Shown: positions 14,961 to 22,953 of the stretch, piece by piece
How the letters are laid out: each line of letters begins with the position of its first letter
Position numbering within the stretch: the first letter of the stretch is position 1
Assembly: GCA_905201685.1 (NCBI GenBank)
Contig: CAJKOW010000027.1
Location: 1 to 26,843, forward strand
DNA: 26,843 bases
Source: an uncultured Bacteroides sp.
GTDB taxonomy: Bacteria > Bacteroidota > Bacteroidia > Bacteroidales > Bacteroidaceae
Direction of reading: 5' to 3'
Notes under the pieces: generated by a model
What the model saw: only the letters and a program-made list of their open reading frames with translations
Told to the model about the DNA's origin: nothing
The model's database searches: none
Program-made: the position numbers and the translations under genes

Positions 14961-16535
14961 GTGACCAGCGAACTCGTTGTGGACGTACAACCCAAAGAAG
15001 TCTCCATCGCCCTGCTTGAGGACAAGCAACTGGTGGAACTCCAAAGCGAAGGAAGAAACCTTTCTTTCTCCGTGGGTAACATGTATTTGGGGCGTGTCAA
15101 GAAGTTGATGCCCGGCCTGAATGCCTGCTTCGTGGACGTGGGTTACGAGAAAGACGCTTTTCTTCACTATTTGGACTTAGGTCCGCAATTCAACTCGTTA
15201 GAGAAATACGTAAAGCAAACTTTAAGCGACAAGAAGAAAATCAACCCTATCACCAAGGCGACCATACTCCCCGACCTTGAAAAAGACGGCACGATAGCCA
15301 ACACACTCAAGGTAGGCCAGGAAGTAGTGGTGCAGATTGTCAAGGAACCTATTTCGACCAAAGGTCCCCGACTGACTTCCGAGCTGTCTTTTGCCGGAAG
15401 GTACCTCGTGCTGATTCCTTTCAACGACAAGGTTTCCGTATCGCAAAAAATTAAATCGAGCGAAGAACGCGCCCGCCTCAAGCAACTGCTGATGAGCATC
15501 AAGCCGAAAAACTTCGGCGTCATCGTCCGCACCGTAGCCGAAGGAAAACGGGTAGCCGAACTCGACGGAGAACTTAAAGTATTGCTGAAACACTGGGAAG
15601 ACGCCGTAGTAAAAATACAGAAAGCCACCAAATTCCCCACTCTGATTTACGAAGAAACCAGCCGCGCCGTAGGACTGTTGCGCGACTTGTTCAATCCTTC
15701 GTTCGAGAACATCTACGTCAACAACGAAGCCGTGTTCCACGAAATCAAGGATTACGTAACTCTCATTGCCCCTGAACGGGCAGGAATCGTGAAACTGTAT
15801 AAAGGCGCCCTACCCATCTACGACAATTTTGGCATCACCAAGCAGATTAAATCCTCTTTTGGAAAAACCGTTTCATACAAAAGTGGTGCCTACCTGATTA
15901 TTGAGCATACTGAGGCGCTTCACGTAGTAGATGTGAACAGCGGTAACCGCACCAAGAATGCCAACGGGCAGGAGGCCAACGCACTGGAAGTGAATCTGGG
16001 AGCTGCCGACGAACTGGCACGCCAACTGAGACTCCGCGATATGGGAGGCATTATCGTCGTGGACTTTATCGACATGAACGAAGCCGAGAACCGGCAAAAG
16101 CTCTACGAGCGCATGTGCCAGAACATGCAAAAAGACAGGGCACGTCACAACATCCTGCCCCTGAGCAAATTCGGGCTGATGCAGATCACGCGCCAACGGG
16201 TGCGCCCGGCAATGGACGTCAACACAACGGAAACCTGCCCCACCTGCTTCGGTAAGGGGACCATCAAGTCGTCCATCCTCTTTACAGATGCCCTGGAAAG
16301 CAAAATAGACTATCTGGTAAACAAGCTGAAGATAAAGAAATTCTCGTTACACATCCACCCGTACATCGCCGCCTACATCAATCAGGGCTTCATGTCCCTG
16401 AAACGGAAATGGCAGATGAAGTACGGATTTGGCATTAAAATCATTCCCAACCAGAAACTCGCGTTTCTGCAATATATCTTCTACGACCCGCAAGGCGAAG
16501 AGATAGATATGAAAGAGGAAGTAGAAATCAAATGA
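14961..16535 (+). CDS. rng: Ribonuclease E/G family endoribonuclease
   Basis: Cuts single-stranded A/U-rich RNA and matures rRNA. From the GTG at 14961 the protein is 524 residues. It begins TSELVVDVQPKEV and continues into an S1 domain (about 33-130, with an insertion). The RNase H-like/DNase I-like core carries Mg-binding Asp324 (VVDVNSGN) and Asp368 (VVDFIDM), spaced as in E. coli RNase E (303 and 346). The Zn-link CPTC is at 426-429. There is no long disordered RNase E tail, so it is RNase G-like. The frame is open upstream to a TTG at 14913, adding 16 residues. I prefer GTG because TSELVVDVQP looks like the true family N-terminus. Confidence 0.93.
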   Translation: MTSELVVDVQPKEVSIALLEDKQLVELQSEGRNLSFSVGNMYLGRVKKLMPGLNACFVDVGYEKDAFLHYLDLGPQFNSLEKYVKQTLSDKKKINPITKATILPDLEKDGTIANTLKVGQEVVVQIVKEPISTKGPRLTSELSFAGRYLVLIPFNDKVSVSQKIKSSEERARLKQLLMSIKPKNFGVIVRTVAEGKRVAELDGELKVLLKHWEDAVVKIQKATKFPTLIYEETSRAVGLLRDLFNPSFENIYVNNEAVFHEIKDYVTLIAPERAGIVKLYKGALPIYDNFGITKQIKSSFGKTVSYKSGAYLIIEHTEALHVVDVNSGNRTKNANGQEANALEVNLGAADELARQLRLRDMGGIIVVDFIDMNEAENRQKLYERMCQNMQKDRARHNILPLSKFGLMQITRQRVRPAMDVNTTETCPTCFGKGTIKSSILFTDALESKIDYLVNKLKIKKFSLHIHPYIAAYINQGFMSLKRKWQMKYGFGIKIIPNQKLAFLQYIFYDPQGEEIDMKEEVEIK

Positions 16536-16538
16536 AAC

Positions 16539-16583
16539 AAGCGGCTATGTCTCTCCCCAAAAGGGCATAGCCGCTTTTCTTTT
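16539..16583 (+). terminator. Rho-independent terminator of rng
   Basis: AAGCGGCTATG (16539-16549) and CATAGCCGCTT (16566-16576) form a perfect 11-bp stem, followed by TTCTTTT. It starts 4 bp after the stop codon. Confidence 0.88.
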
Positions 16584-16654
16584 CCCCATTCGGCATTTCT
16601 CCATCGGTATTGCCAATCACCCACCATCCAACCGTCACACCGGTTTTTCCGTCC

Positions 16655-16775
16655 GTTCCCTCCCGTGGAAACGGCCGTAACCATTAGAGGGAACGGGAAT
16701 TCCCTCAGTAGGAAACGCGCGTTCCCTAACGAGGAAACGGCAGTTTCCTCTTATAGAAACAGGAGGAAACTGCCG
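16655..16775. repeat. Degenerate 22-bp tandem repeat array ending in a 13-bp hairpin
   Basis: GTTCCCT-like blocks start at 16655, 16677 (degenerate), 16699, 16721 and 16743. GGAAACG-like blocks start at 16667, 16689, 16711, 16733 and 16755. Both series step by exactly 22 bp over five units. Each unit is an imperfect palindrome (GTTTCC against GGAAAC). The right end gives a perfect 13-bp stem, CGGCAGTTTCCTC (16738-16750) with GAGGAAACTGCCG (16763-16775). It lies between the convergent rng and DUF6078 genes and fills most of the 307-bp gene-free stretch. There are no unique spacers, so it is not CRISPR. Confidence 0.75.
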
Positions 16776-16842
16776 TTGTCTGATTTACAATGACTTAATC
16801 GGAATATAAAATAAGCCGTTATCGGGCGAAGCGGATAAGCTC

Positions 16843-17283
16843 CTACGTCCAACGACGCTCGAGAACATAATCATCGAAATACTCGTCGAGCTCGACACCC
16901 AGCGAACGGGCAATGTGCACAATCTGCTGTTGCTCTGACGGAGACAGCAGACGCTCTCCGCGGCGGGTCAGGTAATAGTTCTTCCGCCCCAGACAGCTAA
17001 TGACGCGATTGCGGAAAGTACCCGCCACGCCCAGCGTCAACGCCTTCACCGTACGCATGAAACCACGGGCATAGCGCACGGGCTCGTCGGACAAGTAATA
17101 TCTGCACGCTGCTTCACCCTCGACCGTCCGGCAAGGGTTCAACATCCGGAAAGACTCCAGCTGTGACGGCAGATGACAATAGGCCAGATGTCGCAAACAC
17201 CTTGATGACTTGCCGCAACACGTAGCACCGCAATGCAGAAAGCCATGCGGCACCTTGGTATAATCGAATGAATCGTCGTTCAT
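16843..17283 (-). CDS. DUF6078 family protein
   Basis: The 146-residue protein is soluble, with a Cys/His-rich N-terminus (HCGATCCGKSSRCLRHLAYCHL, about 17-38) that could bind metal, and a conserved-looking Arg-rich centre (RGFMRTVKALTLGVAGTFRNRVISCLGR). I recognise it as DUF6078, a family I know only from Bacteroidales and without known function. The ATG at 17283 is chosen because the upstream in-frame extension runs through the antisense of the dehydrogenase gene. It follows that gene by 14 bp and is probably the last gene of a four-gene minus-strand unit. One possibility is a DNA- or RNA-binding regulator, since its C-terminal part (SPSEQQQIVHIARSLGVELDEY) looks helix-turn-helix-like, but this is weak. 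Confidence 0.75.
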   Translation of the reverse strand: MNDDSFDYTKVPHGFLHCGATCCGKSSRCLRHLAYCHLPSQLESFRMLNPCRTVEGEAACRYYLSDEPVRYARGFMRTVKALTLGVAGTFRNRVISCLGRKNYYLTRRGERLLSPSEQQQIVHIARSLGVELDEYFDDYVLERRWT

Positions 17284-17297
17284 AATCCTTCTCTGTT

Positions 17298-18470
17298 TTA
17301 TAACGCCATGCGATAGATTTCCTCCGTATCGGCCGAGGTCAGTTTCACATAGTTGCCTACCGTAATGCCTTTGTTGCGATGCAGGTTGGCCACTAACGTG
17401 TCGATGTCGGGATGCTCGATGCCCAGTTCCTTGAAGCTGACAGGCAAGCCGATGTAACGGAAGAAGAACTTCAGGTGCAATACGCCGCTCAACGCCATCT
17501 CCAACAGATCGTCCGACTGGGGCACGCCAAATACGCGATTGGCAAACTGAGCCACCTTCTTCGGGTTGCGTTCGGCCACAAAAGCCATCCAGGCAGGCAC
17601 GATCACAGCCAGACCGGCACCGTGAGTGACGTCGTAAAGGGCGCTGACTTCGTGCTCCAGGAAGTGCGAAGCCCAGTCTTCCTCGCGCCCCACTCCGCAC
17701 GTACCGTTGTGGGCAATGGTGCCACACCACATGATGTTGGCACGTGCATCGTAATCGGTCGGATTGCTTTTCAGCCGATAAGCCTCCTTGATGATGGCCA
17801 GCAGGGTACCTTCGCACAGGCGGTCGCTCACCTCAACACCTTCGGTATTCGTGAAGTAACGCTCCATGATGTGCACCATCATGTCGGCAATGCCACTGGC
17901 TGTCTGATAAGCCGGCAGAGTGTATGTCAGTTCGGGGTTCATGACAGCAAACACCGGACGCAGCACTTCCGGAGCACGTATGCCCAGCTTCTGCAGCGTG
18001 ACCGAATGAGTGATGACCGCATTGCCCGAACCTTCGCTTCCGGCAGCTGGAATGGTAAGAACCACGCCCACCTTCAACGCTTTGGTAATGGCAGCTTTGC
18101 CAATGTAGAAATCCCAGAAGTCGCCCTCGTAAAGTGCCCCTACTGCGATGGATTTGGCTGTGTCGATCACCGAACCGCCGCCTACGGCTAGCAACAGATC
18201 GACTTGCTGTTCGCGGCAGAGACGGATGCCTTCATACACTTTCACTTCGGTAGGATTGGGCTGTACGCCTCCCAACTCGCAATAGGCTACGCCGGCAGCC
18301 TGCAACGACAATTCCACCCGGGCAAGCAGACCGCTCCTCTGGACGGAGCCTCCGCCATAGACTATCATCACACGGGTAGCACCGTACTTGCGCACCAGGC
18401 TACCTGTTTGCGATTCCGTGTCCTTCCCGAATACAAACTCGGTAGGACTGTAAAACACGAAATTGTTCAT
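17298..18470 (-). CDS. Iron-containing alcohol dehydrogenase, YqhD/BDH type
   Basis: NAD(P)H-dependent reductase of aldehydes to alcohols. The 390-residue protein has the nucleotide loops YGGGSVQRSG (38-47) and VGGGSVIDTAKSIA (96-109). The metal ligands Asp196, His200, His269 and His283 are in the same spacing as E. coli YqhD (194, 198, 267, 281). GGGS followed by a basic pair near 39-45 suggests NADPH. The physiological role may be detoxifying short aldehydes or fermentation. It sits 14 bp before DUF6078 and 64 bp after the DUF486 membrane protein, same strand. Confidence 0.92.
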   Translation of the reverse strand: MNNFVFYSPTEFVFGKDTESQTGSLVRKYGATRVMIVYGGGSVQRSGLLARVELSLQAAGVAYCELGGVQPNPTEVKVYEGIRLCREQQVDLLLAVGGGSVIDTAKSIAVGALYEGDFWDFYIGKAAITKALKVGVVLTIPAAGSEGSGNAVITHSVTLQKLGIRAPEVLRPVFAVMNPELTYTLPAYQTASGIADMMVHIMERYFTNTEGVEVSDRLCEGTLLAIIKEAYRLKSNPTDYDARANIMWCGTIAHNGTCGVGREEDWASHFLEHEVSALYDVTHGAGLAVIVPAWMAFVAERNPKKVAQFANRVFGVPQSDDLLEMALSGVLHLKFFFRYIGLPVSFKELGIEHPDIDTLVANLHRNKGITVGNYVKLTSADTEEIYRMAL

Positions 18471-18534
18471 AACTGTAATAAGATGGTATTAGTTTTTAGT
18501 AAAGAAATGATTGTTCAACTCTGTCAGCTCGCCT

Positions 18535-18903
18535 TTATTTATAGAACACAAAATAAACGGCCAGCACCAGGCAGATGAAAGCCACAAAGTGATTCCAGTG
18601 CAAGGCCTCGCCCTTGAACAAGACCGTAGTAAACACCGTGAACACGATAAGCGTAATAGCTTCCTGAATAACCTTGAGCTGCATCAGCGAAAAAGGTCCG
18701 CCATTGCCGACAAAGCCGATACGATTGGCTGGCACCTGACATGAATATTCGGCCAAGGCAATGCCCCACGAAAAGAGAATTACCGCATAAAGCGGCCAGT
18801 TTGAAATGATTTTTGCCTCCTGCAACTTCAGATGCCCGTACCAGGCAAACGTCATGAAGATGTTGGACACGATAAGAAGTAAAATTGTGTAAAGTCCTTT
18901 CAT
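18535..18903 (-). CDS. DMT-superfamily small membrane protein (DUF486)
   Basis: The 122-residue protein consists of four hydrophobic helices: about 3-22, 36-54, 77-97 and 102-121. The DUF486 signature features are visible: FMTFAWYGHLK early, WGIALAEYSCQVPANRIG in the middle and FSLMQLKVIQEAIT. Relatives belong to the drug/metabolite transporter superfamily and are half-size, so they probably act as dimers; the substrate is unknown. It lies between the ttcA-like gene (67-bp gap) and the alcohol dehydrogenase. Confidence 0.85.
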   Translation of the reverse strand: MKGLYTILLLIVSNIFMTFAWYGHLKLQEAKIISNWPLYAVILFSWGIALAEYSCQVPANRIGFVGNGGPFSLMQLKVIQEAITLIVFTVFTTVLFKGEALHWNHFVAFICLVLAVYFVFYK

Positions 18904-18970
18904 TTTGCTTATTCTTAAATTATTTCGTTATTATGATTTCTGTCTCTCCAACCGACTTCGGTCATCGTTT

Positions 18971-19717
18971 TTATCCTCTTTTGTGCGGCAATAGTTCGTC
19001 TTGAACATTGGACATGCTTCCCCAAAGGCTGTAGCGCGCTTCGGGATTCATCGCCTCCAGCTGTTTCAGCACGTCTTTCATCGAACTGCGATGCGAATCG
19101 TGTTCGTAGGGACAATTCTTCACCTGCTTTCTGAATCCGCGCACACGGGCCAGTTCCTCCAAATCTGATTCGTGCACCAGACACATGGGGCGAATAATGG
19201 TCATATCGAACTTCTTCATCACCAGACGGGGTGGCATGGTTCCGAAAGCGCCCTGAAATGTGATGTTCATCAACAACGTTTCCAAGATATCATCCATATG
19301 GTGCCCCAAGGCTATTTTATTGCACCCCTGTTCCTTGGCCACCGTAAAAAGAGCCTTGCGCCTGTTCCACGAACAAAGAAAACACGGCGACTTGCGGGTA
19401 TCGGTCGAAGCGTCAAACCCGGTCTCGTAAGTCACAAGAGGCACCCCCCACGATTCGGCATAGCGGCGCAGATAGTCGGTATCGCTTTCGTACGCAATGT
19501 TTTTCATCACCACATGAGCTGCAACCACCGAAAATCTCGGCTTATAAATGCGTGCACGGCGTGCCAGCAATTCGACCAGCGCCAACGAGTCCTTTCCGCC
19601 CGAAAGACCGATGAGAATCTTGTCACCCTCTTCGATGAGCCCATACTCCACTACCCCTTTGGCAAACCGCTTTTCGATGCGGCGGAGCATTTTTTCTTCT
19701 TCTGTGTACTTTGCCAT
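18971..19717 (-). CDS. ttcA: TtcA-like tRNA 2-thiolation ATPase (tRNA cytidine(32) thiolation type)
   Basis: Adenylates a tRNA base and inserts sulfur. The 248-residue protein has the PP-loop SGGKDS at 39-44, GHHMDD (about 141-146) and Cys112/Cys115 (PCFLCSW). A third Cys in KNCPYEH completes the [4Fe-4S] set known from TtcA. The tract ends near NVQDELLPHKRG. The ATG at 19717 (MAKYTEEEKM) is preferred over the in-frame TTG at 19750. The substrate base is uncertain, since Bacteroidales relatives of this family may thiolate other positions. It heads the minus-strand block and diverges from the TPR gene. Confidence 0.82.
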   Translation of the reverse strand: MAKYTEEEKMLRRIEKRFAKGVVEYGLIEEGDKILIGLSGGKDSLALVELLARRARIYKPRFSVVAAHVVMKNIAYESDTDYLRRYAESWGVPLVTYETGFDASTDTRKSPCFLCSWNRRKALFTVAKEQGCNKIALGHHMDDILETLLMNITFQGAFGTMPPRLVMKKFDMTIIRPMCLVHESDLEELARVRGFRKQVKNCPYEHDSHRSSMKDVLKQLEAMNPEARYSLWGSMSNVQDELLPHKRG

Positions 19718-19735
19718 AACCTGTGAAAATCGGGC

Positions 19736-19825
19736 ACAAAAATAACGCAAAAGAATGATTTAAAGAAGAATTAACATAATAGAATCACCGAAAAAGGCTT
19801 TATTCGCGATTAATTTGTATTTTTG
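19736..19825. promoter_or_regulatory. Divergent promoters for the ttcA-like gene and the TPR/propeller gene
   Basis: TATTTTTG on the minus strand (19743-19736) lies about 19 nt ahead of the ttcA start. TATTTTTG on the plus strand (19818-19825) lies 33 nt before the ATG at 19859. Both match the -7 consensus; the -33 parts are weak. This 141-bp gap holds no other signal I can see. Confidence 0.5.
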
Positions 19826-19858
19826 AACTTTTGATAGCATAATGAATACAATAAAAAT

Positions 19859-21289
19859 ATGAAAAAGAAATATATCCTGTTGCTTTTCTCCTGCCTGCTG
19901 GGCACCGGTGCCTACTCGCAAACGCTGGCCAAAGCCAAAGAGCTGTACGAGAAAGGCGAATATGCCCAGGCGAAACCGGCATTTCAACGCTTCGTCAAAT
20001 CAAATCCGTCGAACGGCAACTACAACCTGTGGTACGGTGTGTGCTGCCTGAAGACCGACGAGGCAGAAAAAGCTGTCAAGCCTCTGGAGATAGCCGTCAA
20101 GCGGCGTGTTCCCAGCGGACAACTCTATCTGGCACAAGCTTACCACCAAGTATATCGCTTCGAAGATGCCGTCGAAGTGTACGAAGAATACATCGCCGAG
20201 CTGAAAAAGCGCAAACGCTCGACCGACCTGGCGGAAAGCCTGCTGCAGCAGAGCAAGATAGGATTGCGACAGCTCAAAGGTGTGGAAGAAGTGTGCATCA
20301 TCGACAGCGTGGTTGTGGACAAAAAAGACTTCCTGAAGGCTTACAAGATAGGACCGGAAGCCGGCAAACTGTTCATGTACAACGAATATTTCAAAGACCG
20401 GAAACCTTGCGAAACGACTGTCTATGAAACCGAGCTCGGCACCAAAATCTACTATGCCGAATACTTGCCCGAGGACAGTACTCTGAACATCCTGGCAAGC
20501 AACAAACGACAAGACTCGTGGAGCAAAGGTACCCCCCTGCCCGGTGCCATCAATGAAGGAGTAAATGCCAACTATCCCTACGTGATGTCCGACGGCATCA
20601 CCATCTATTACGCGGCCGACGGTCCCGCATCGATAGGAGGATATGATATTTTTGTCACACGCTACAACACGGAGAACGCCACCTATCTGAATCCACAAAA
20701 CGTCGGCATGCCCTTCAACTCGCCCTACAACGACTACATGTACGTGGTCGATGAATACAACAATCTGGGATGGTTCGCTTCCGACCGCCATCAGCCCGAA
20801 GGTAAAGTGTGCATCTACGTGTTCATCCCCAATGCCACCAAGCAAGTATATAGTTACGAAAATACGGATCATGAAAAACTGCTTGCCTTGGCGCGCCTGA
20901 GTTCCATCAAACAGACGTGGACCGACAACAATCTTGTAGCTGAAGCCCGTCAACGGATGAAAAACATCGAAACCGAAAAGACTGAGGTTAAACAGAAACA
21001 CGATTTCGAGTTCATTGTCGATGACCGGACCGTCTATTACCAAATGGCAGACTTCCGCTCGCCACAAGCCAAGAAGGCCTTCCAGAACTACCGTCAGTTA
21101 GAAAACAGCTATGCCCAACAAAGCAATAAACTCGAAAACCTGCGCAAACGTTACGCATCGGCCACACAAGCTGAAAAAGAAAAAATGGCTCCCGGCATGC
21201 TTGACATCGAAAAACGCATCGAACAACTGGCCGACGACATCGAACGGACTGCCATACAAGTGCGTCAGTTAGAGAAAGGACTTAAATAA
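19859..21289 (+). CDS. Secreted TPR and beta-propeller (PD40-type) protein
   Basis: The 476-residue protein begins with a signal peptide (MKKKYILLLFSCLLGTGAYS). TPR helices follow at about 22-135 (AKELYEKGEYAQAKPAFQRF, GQLYLAQAYHQVYRFEDAV). A WD40/PD40-like propeller part at about 200-335 has repeats of the type YYAADGPASIGGYDIF and GWFASDRHQPEG. The C-terminus is a coiled coil (about 395-476). The layout recalls periplasmic proteins with TPR plus PD40 plus OmpA, such as PorE, but no OmpA domain is present, so peptidoglycan binding is not expected. It is followed by nfeD with a 21-bp gap. Function is unknown; an envelope scaffold is a guess. Confidence 0.8.
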   Translation: MKKKYILLLFSCLLGTGAYSQTLAKAKELYEKGEYAQAKPAFQRFVKSNPSNGNYNLWYGVCCLKTDEAEKAVKPLEIAVKRRVPSGQLYLAQAYHQVYRFEDAVEVYEEYIAELKKRKRSTDLAESLLQQSKIGLRQLKGVEEVCIIDSVVVDKKDFLKAYKIGPEAGKLFMYNEYFKDRKPCETTVYETELGTKIYYAEYLPEDSTLNILASNKRQDSWSKGTPLPGAINEGVNANYPYVMSDGITIYYAADGPASIGGYDIFVTRYNTENATYLNPQNVGMPFNSPYNDYMYVVDEYNNLGWFASDRHQPEGKVCIYVFIPNATKQVYSYENTDHEKLLALARLSSIKQTWTDNNLVAEARQRMKNIETEKTEVKQKHDFEFIVDDRTVYYQMADFRSPQAKKAFQNYRQLENSYAQQSNKLENLRKRYASATQAEKEKMAPGMLDIEKRIEQLADDIERTAIQVRQLEKGLK

Positions 21290-21310
21290 AACCATATAAG
21301 GAAAAACACT

Positions 21311-21778
21311 ATGGACATACTTATCATTGCCGTACTGATCGTGGCCGCCATCATCCTCTTCCTGGTGGAGCTGTTCGTCATACCCGGAATCAGCATCGCA
21401 GGCATCCTGGCAGGGGGTTGCATCATCTTTGCCAATTACTATGCCTTTGCCCACATGGGAACAGTGGCCGGATTTATCACCTTAGCCATATCGGCATTAG
21501 GATGTATCGGTTCGCTGATACTGTTCATGCGGTCGAAAACATTAGATAAGCTGGCACTGAAAGAAGACATTTCGTCGAAAGTAGATCGCACCGCCGAAGC
21601 CAAAGTAAAGGTAGGCGACACAGGCATTAGCACCACTCGCCTGGCACTGATCGGATATGCCGAAATAGGAGGCGACATCGTCGAAGTGAAGTCGGCCGAC
21701 GGCCTGCTGGACGAGAAAACTCCCATCGTTGTGACCCGCATCACCGACGGCGTCATACTGGTGGAAAAGCAAAAATGA
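21311..21778 (+). CDS. NfeD family membrane protein
   Basis: The 155-residue protein is the short NfeD form: three hydrophobic segments (about 3-25, 28-47, 50-73), then an OB-fold-like cytoplasmic domain (about 95-155) with LALIGYAEIGGDIVEVKSADG. The serine protease domain of long NfeD is absent. NfeD and flotillin-type SPFH proteins are encoded together in many bacteria, and here floA follows 57 bp downstream. It probably helps to organise or anchor FloA assemblies in the membrane. Confidence 0.9.
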   Translation: MDILIIAVLIVAAIILFLVELFVIPGISIAGILAGGCIIFANYYAFAHMGTVAGFITLAISALGCIGSLILFMRSKTLDKLALKEDISSKVDRTAEAKVKVGDTGISTTRLALIGYAEIGGDIVEVKSADGLLDEKTPIVVTRITDGVILVEKQK

Positions 21779-21834
21779 AATCAAAAAGAAAGAATCAAAA
21801 AATCTAAGAACTAACCGTTTAAAAAACTAAAGCA

Positions 21835-22836
21835 ATGGACACAAGCTCACTGTATCTGACTGCTTTCCTTGTCGTGGGAGGCATCATCTTTCTGGTACTT
21901 TTTTTCCATTACGTACCCTTCTTCCTCTGGCTTTCGGCCAAGGTATCGGGAGTGAACATCTCGTTGGTGCAACTCTTCCTGATGCGCATCCGTAACGTGC
22001 CGCCTTATGTCATCGTGCCCGGACTGATCGAAGCCCACAAAGCCGGACTGAACAACATCACCCGCGACGGGCTCGAAGCCCACTATCTGGCAGGCGGACA
22101 TGTAGAAAAAGTGGTTCACGCACTGGTATCGGCAGCCAAAGCCAACATCGACCTGCCCTTCCAGATGGCCACTGCCATCGACCTGGCCGGACGTGACGTA
22201 TTCGAAGCCGTACAGATGTCCGTAAATCCCAAGGTGATCGATACTCCGCCTGTCACCGCCGTAGCCAAAGATGGTATCCAGCTCATCGCCAAGGCTCGCG
22301 TCACCGTACGCGCCAACATCCGTCAACTGGTAGGTGGTGCCGGCGAAGACACCGTACTGGCTCGCGTAGGCGAAGGTATCGTATCGTCCATCGGTTCGAG
22401 CGAAAGCCACAAGTCGGTACTCGAAAATCCCGATTCCATCTCCAAACTCGTACTCCGCAAAGGACTGGATGCAGGTACCGCTTTCGAAATTCTCTCCATC
22501 GACATTGCCGATATTGACATAGGCAAGAACATCGGCGCTGCCCTTCAGATGGATCAGGCCAACGCCGACAAGAACATCGCCCAGGCTAAAGCCGAAGAGC
22601 GCCGCGCCATGGCCGTAGCCAGCGAACAGGAGATGAAAGCCAAAGCTCAGGAAGCCCGTGCCAAGGTAATAGAAGCCGAAGCCGAAGTACCCAAAGCCAT
22701 GGCCGAAGCCTTCCGCAACGGCAATCTGGGTATCATGGATTACTACCGCATGAAAAACATTCAGGCTGATACCGATATGCGCGAAACCATCGCCCGCCCC
22801 ACTACGGGAGGGAATGGACAACCAATGAATAAATAA
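21835..22836 (+). CDS. floA: Flotillin-like protein FloA
   Basis: SPFH-family scaffold of functional membrane microdomains. The 333-residue protein has a hydrophobic N-terminal segment (about 7-34), a re-entrant loop region, an SPFH core (about 65-230) and an Ala/Glu/Lys-rich coiled coil (about 235-290; EERRAMAVASEQEMKAKAQE). Length and the short N-terminal anchor match FloA rather than eukaryotic-type FloT. It is in line with nfeD and probably in one transcript with it. A strong hairpin follows (22851-22924). Confidence 0.93.
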   Translation: MDTSSLYLTAFLVVGGIIFLVLFFHYVPFFLWLSAKVSGVNISLVQLFLMRIRNVPPYVIVPGLIEAHKAGLNNITRDGLEAHYLAGGHVEKVVHALVSAAKANIDLPFQMATAIDLAGRDVFEAVQMSVNPKVIDTPPVTAVAKDGIQLIAKARVTVRANIRQLVGGAGEDTVLARVGEGIVSSIGSSESHKSVLENPDSISKLVLRKGLDAGTAFEILSIDIADIDIGKNIGAALQMDQANADKNIAQAKAEERRAMAVASEQEMKAKAQEARAKVIEAEAEVPKAMAEAFRNGNLGIMDYYRMKNIQADTDMRETIARPTTGGNGQPMNK

Positions 22837-22850
22837 CTCCAAACAACAAG

Positions 22851-22924
22851 CTACAAGCCATAAGTTTTGCGTCGGTTCATCATCCCAACAGCGAGGAAAA
22901 AAACCGGAAACTTATGGCTCGTAG
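22851..22924. repeat. Long hairpin between floA and the phosphorylase gene
   Basis: CTACAAGCCATAAGTTT (22851-22867) and AAACTTATGGCTCGTAG (22908-22924) form a 17-bp stem with one mismatch, which would be a G-U wobble if transcribed on the minus strand. Inside, CGGTT and AACCG add a second stem. It is too long and lacks a T-run, so it is not a clean terminator. It may be a foldback element or a bidirectional processing site. Confidence 0.6.
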
Positions 22925-22953
22925 TCCCATAATCCCATTAAAAACTTTTGCTT

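Noticed and set aside
16655..16775. CRISPR array
   Set aside because: Unit period is 22 bp with no unique spacers, the units themselves are degenerate, and no cas genes are present.
17284..17817. N-terminal extension of the DUF6078 frame to 17817
   Set aside because: The extension lies inside the alcohol dehydrogenase gene on the same strand in another frame and reads as low-quality Arg/His/Gly-rich sequence. The ATG at 17283 is in the expected place.
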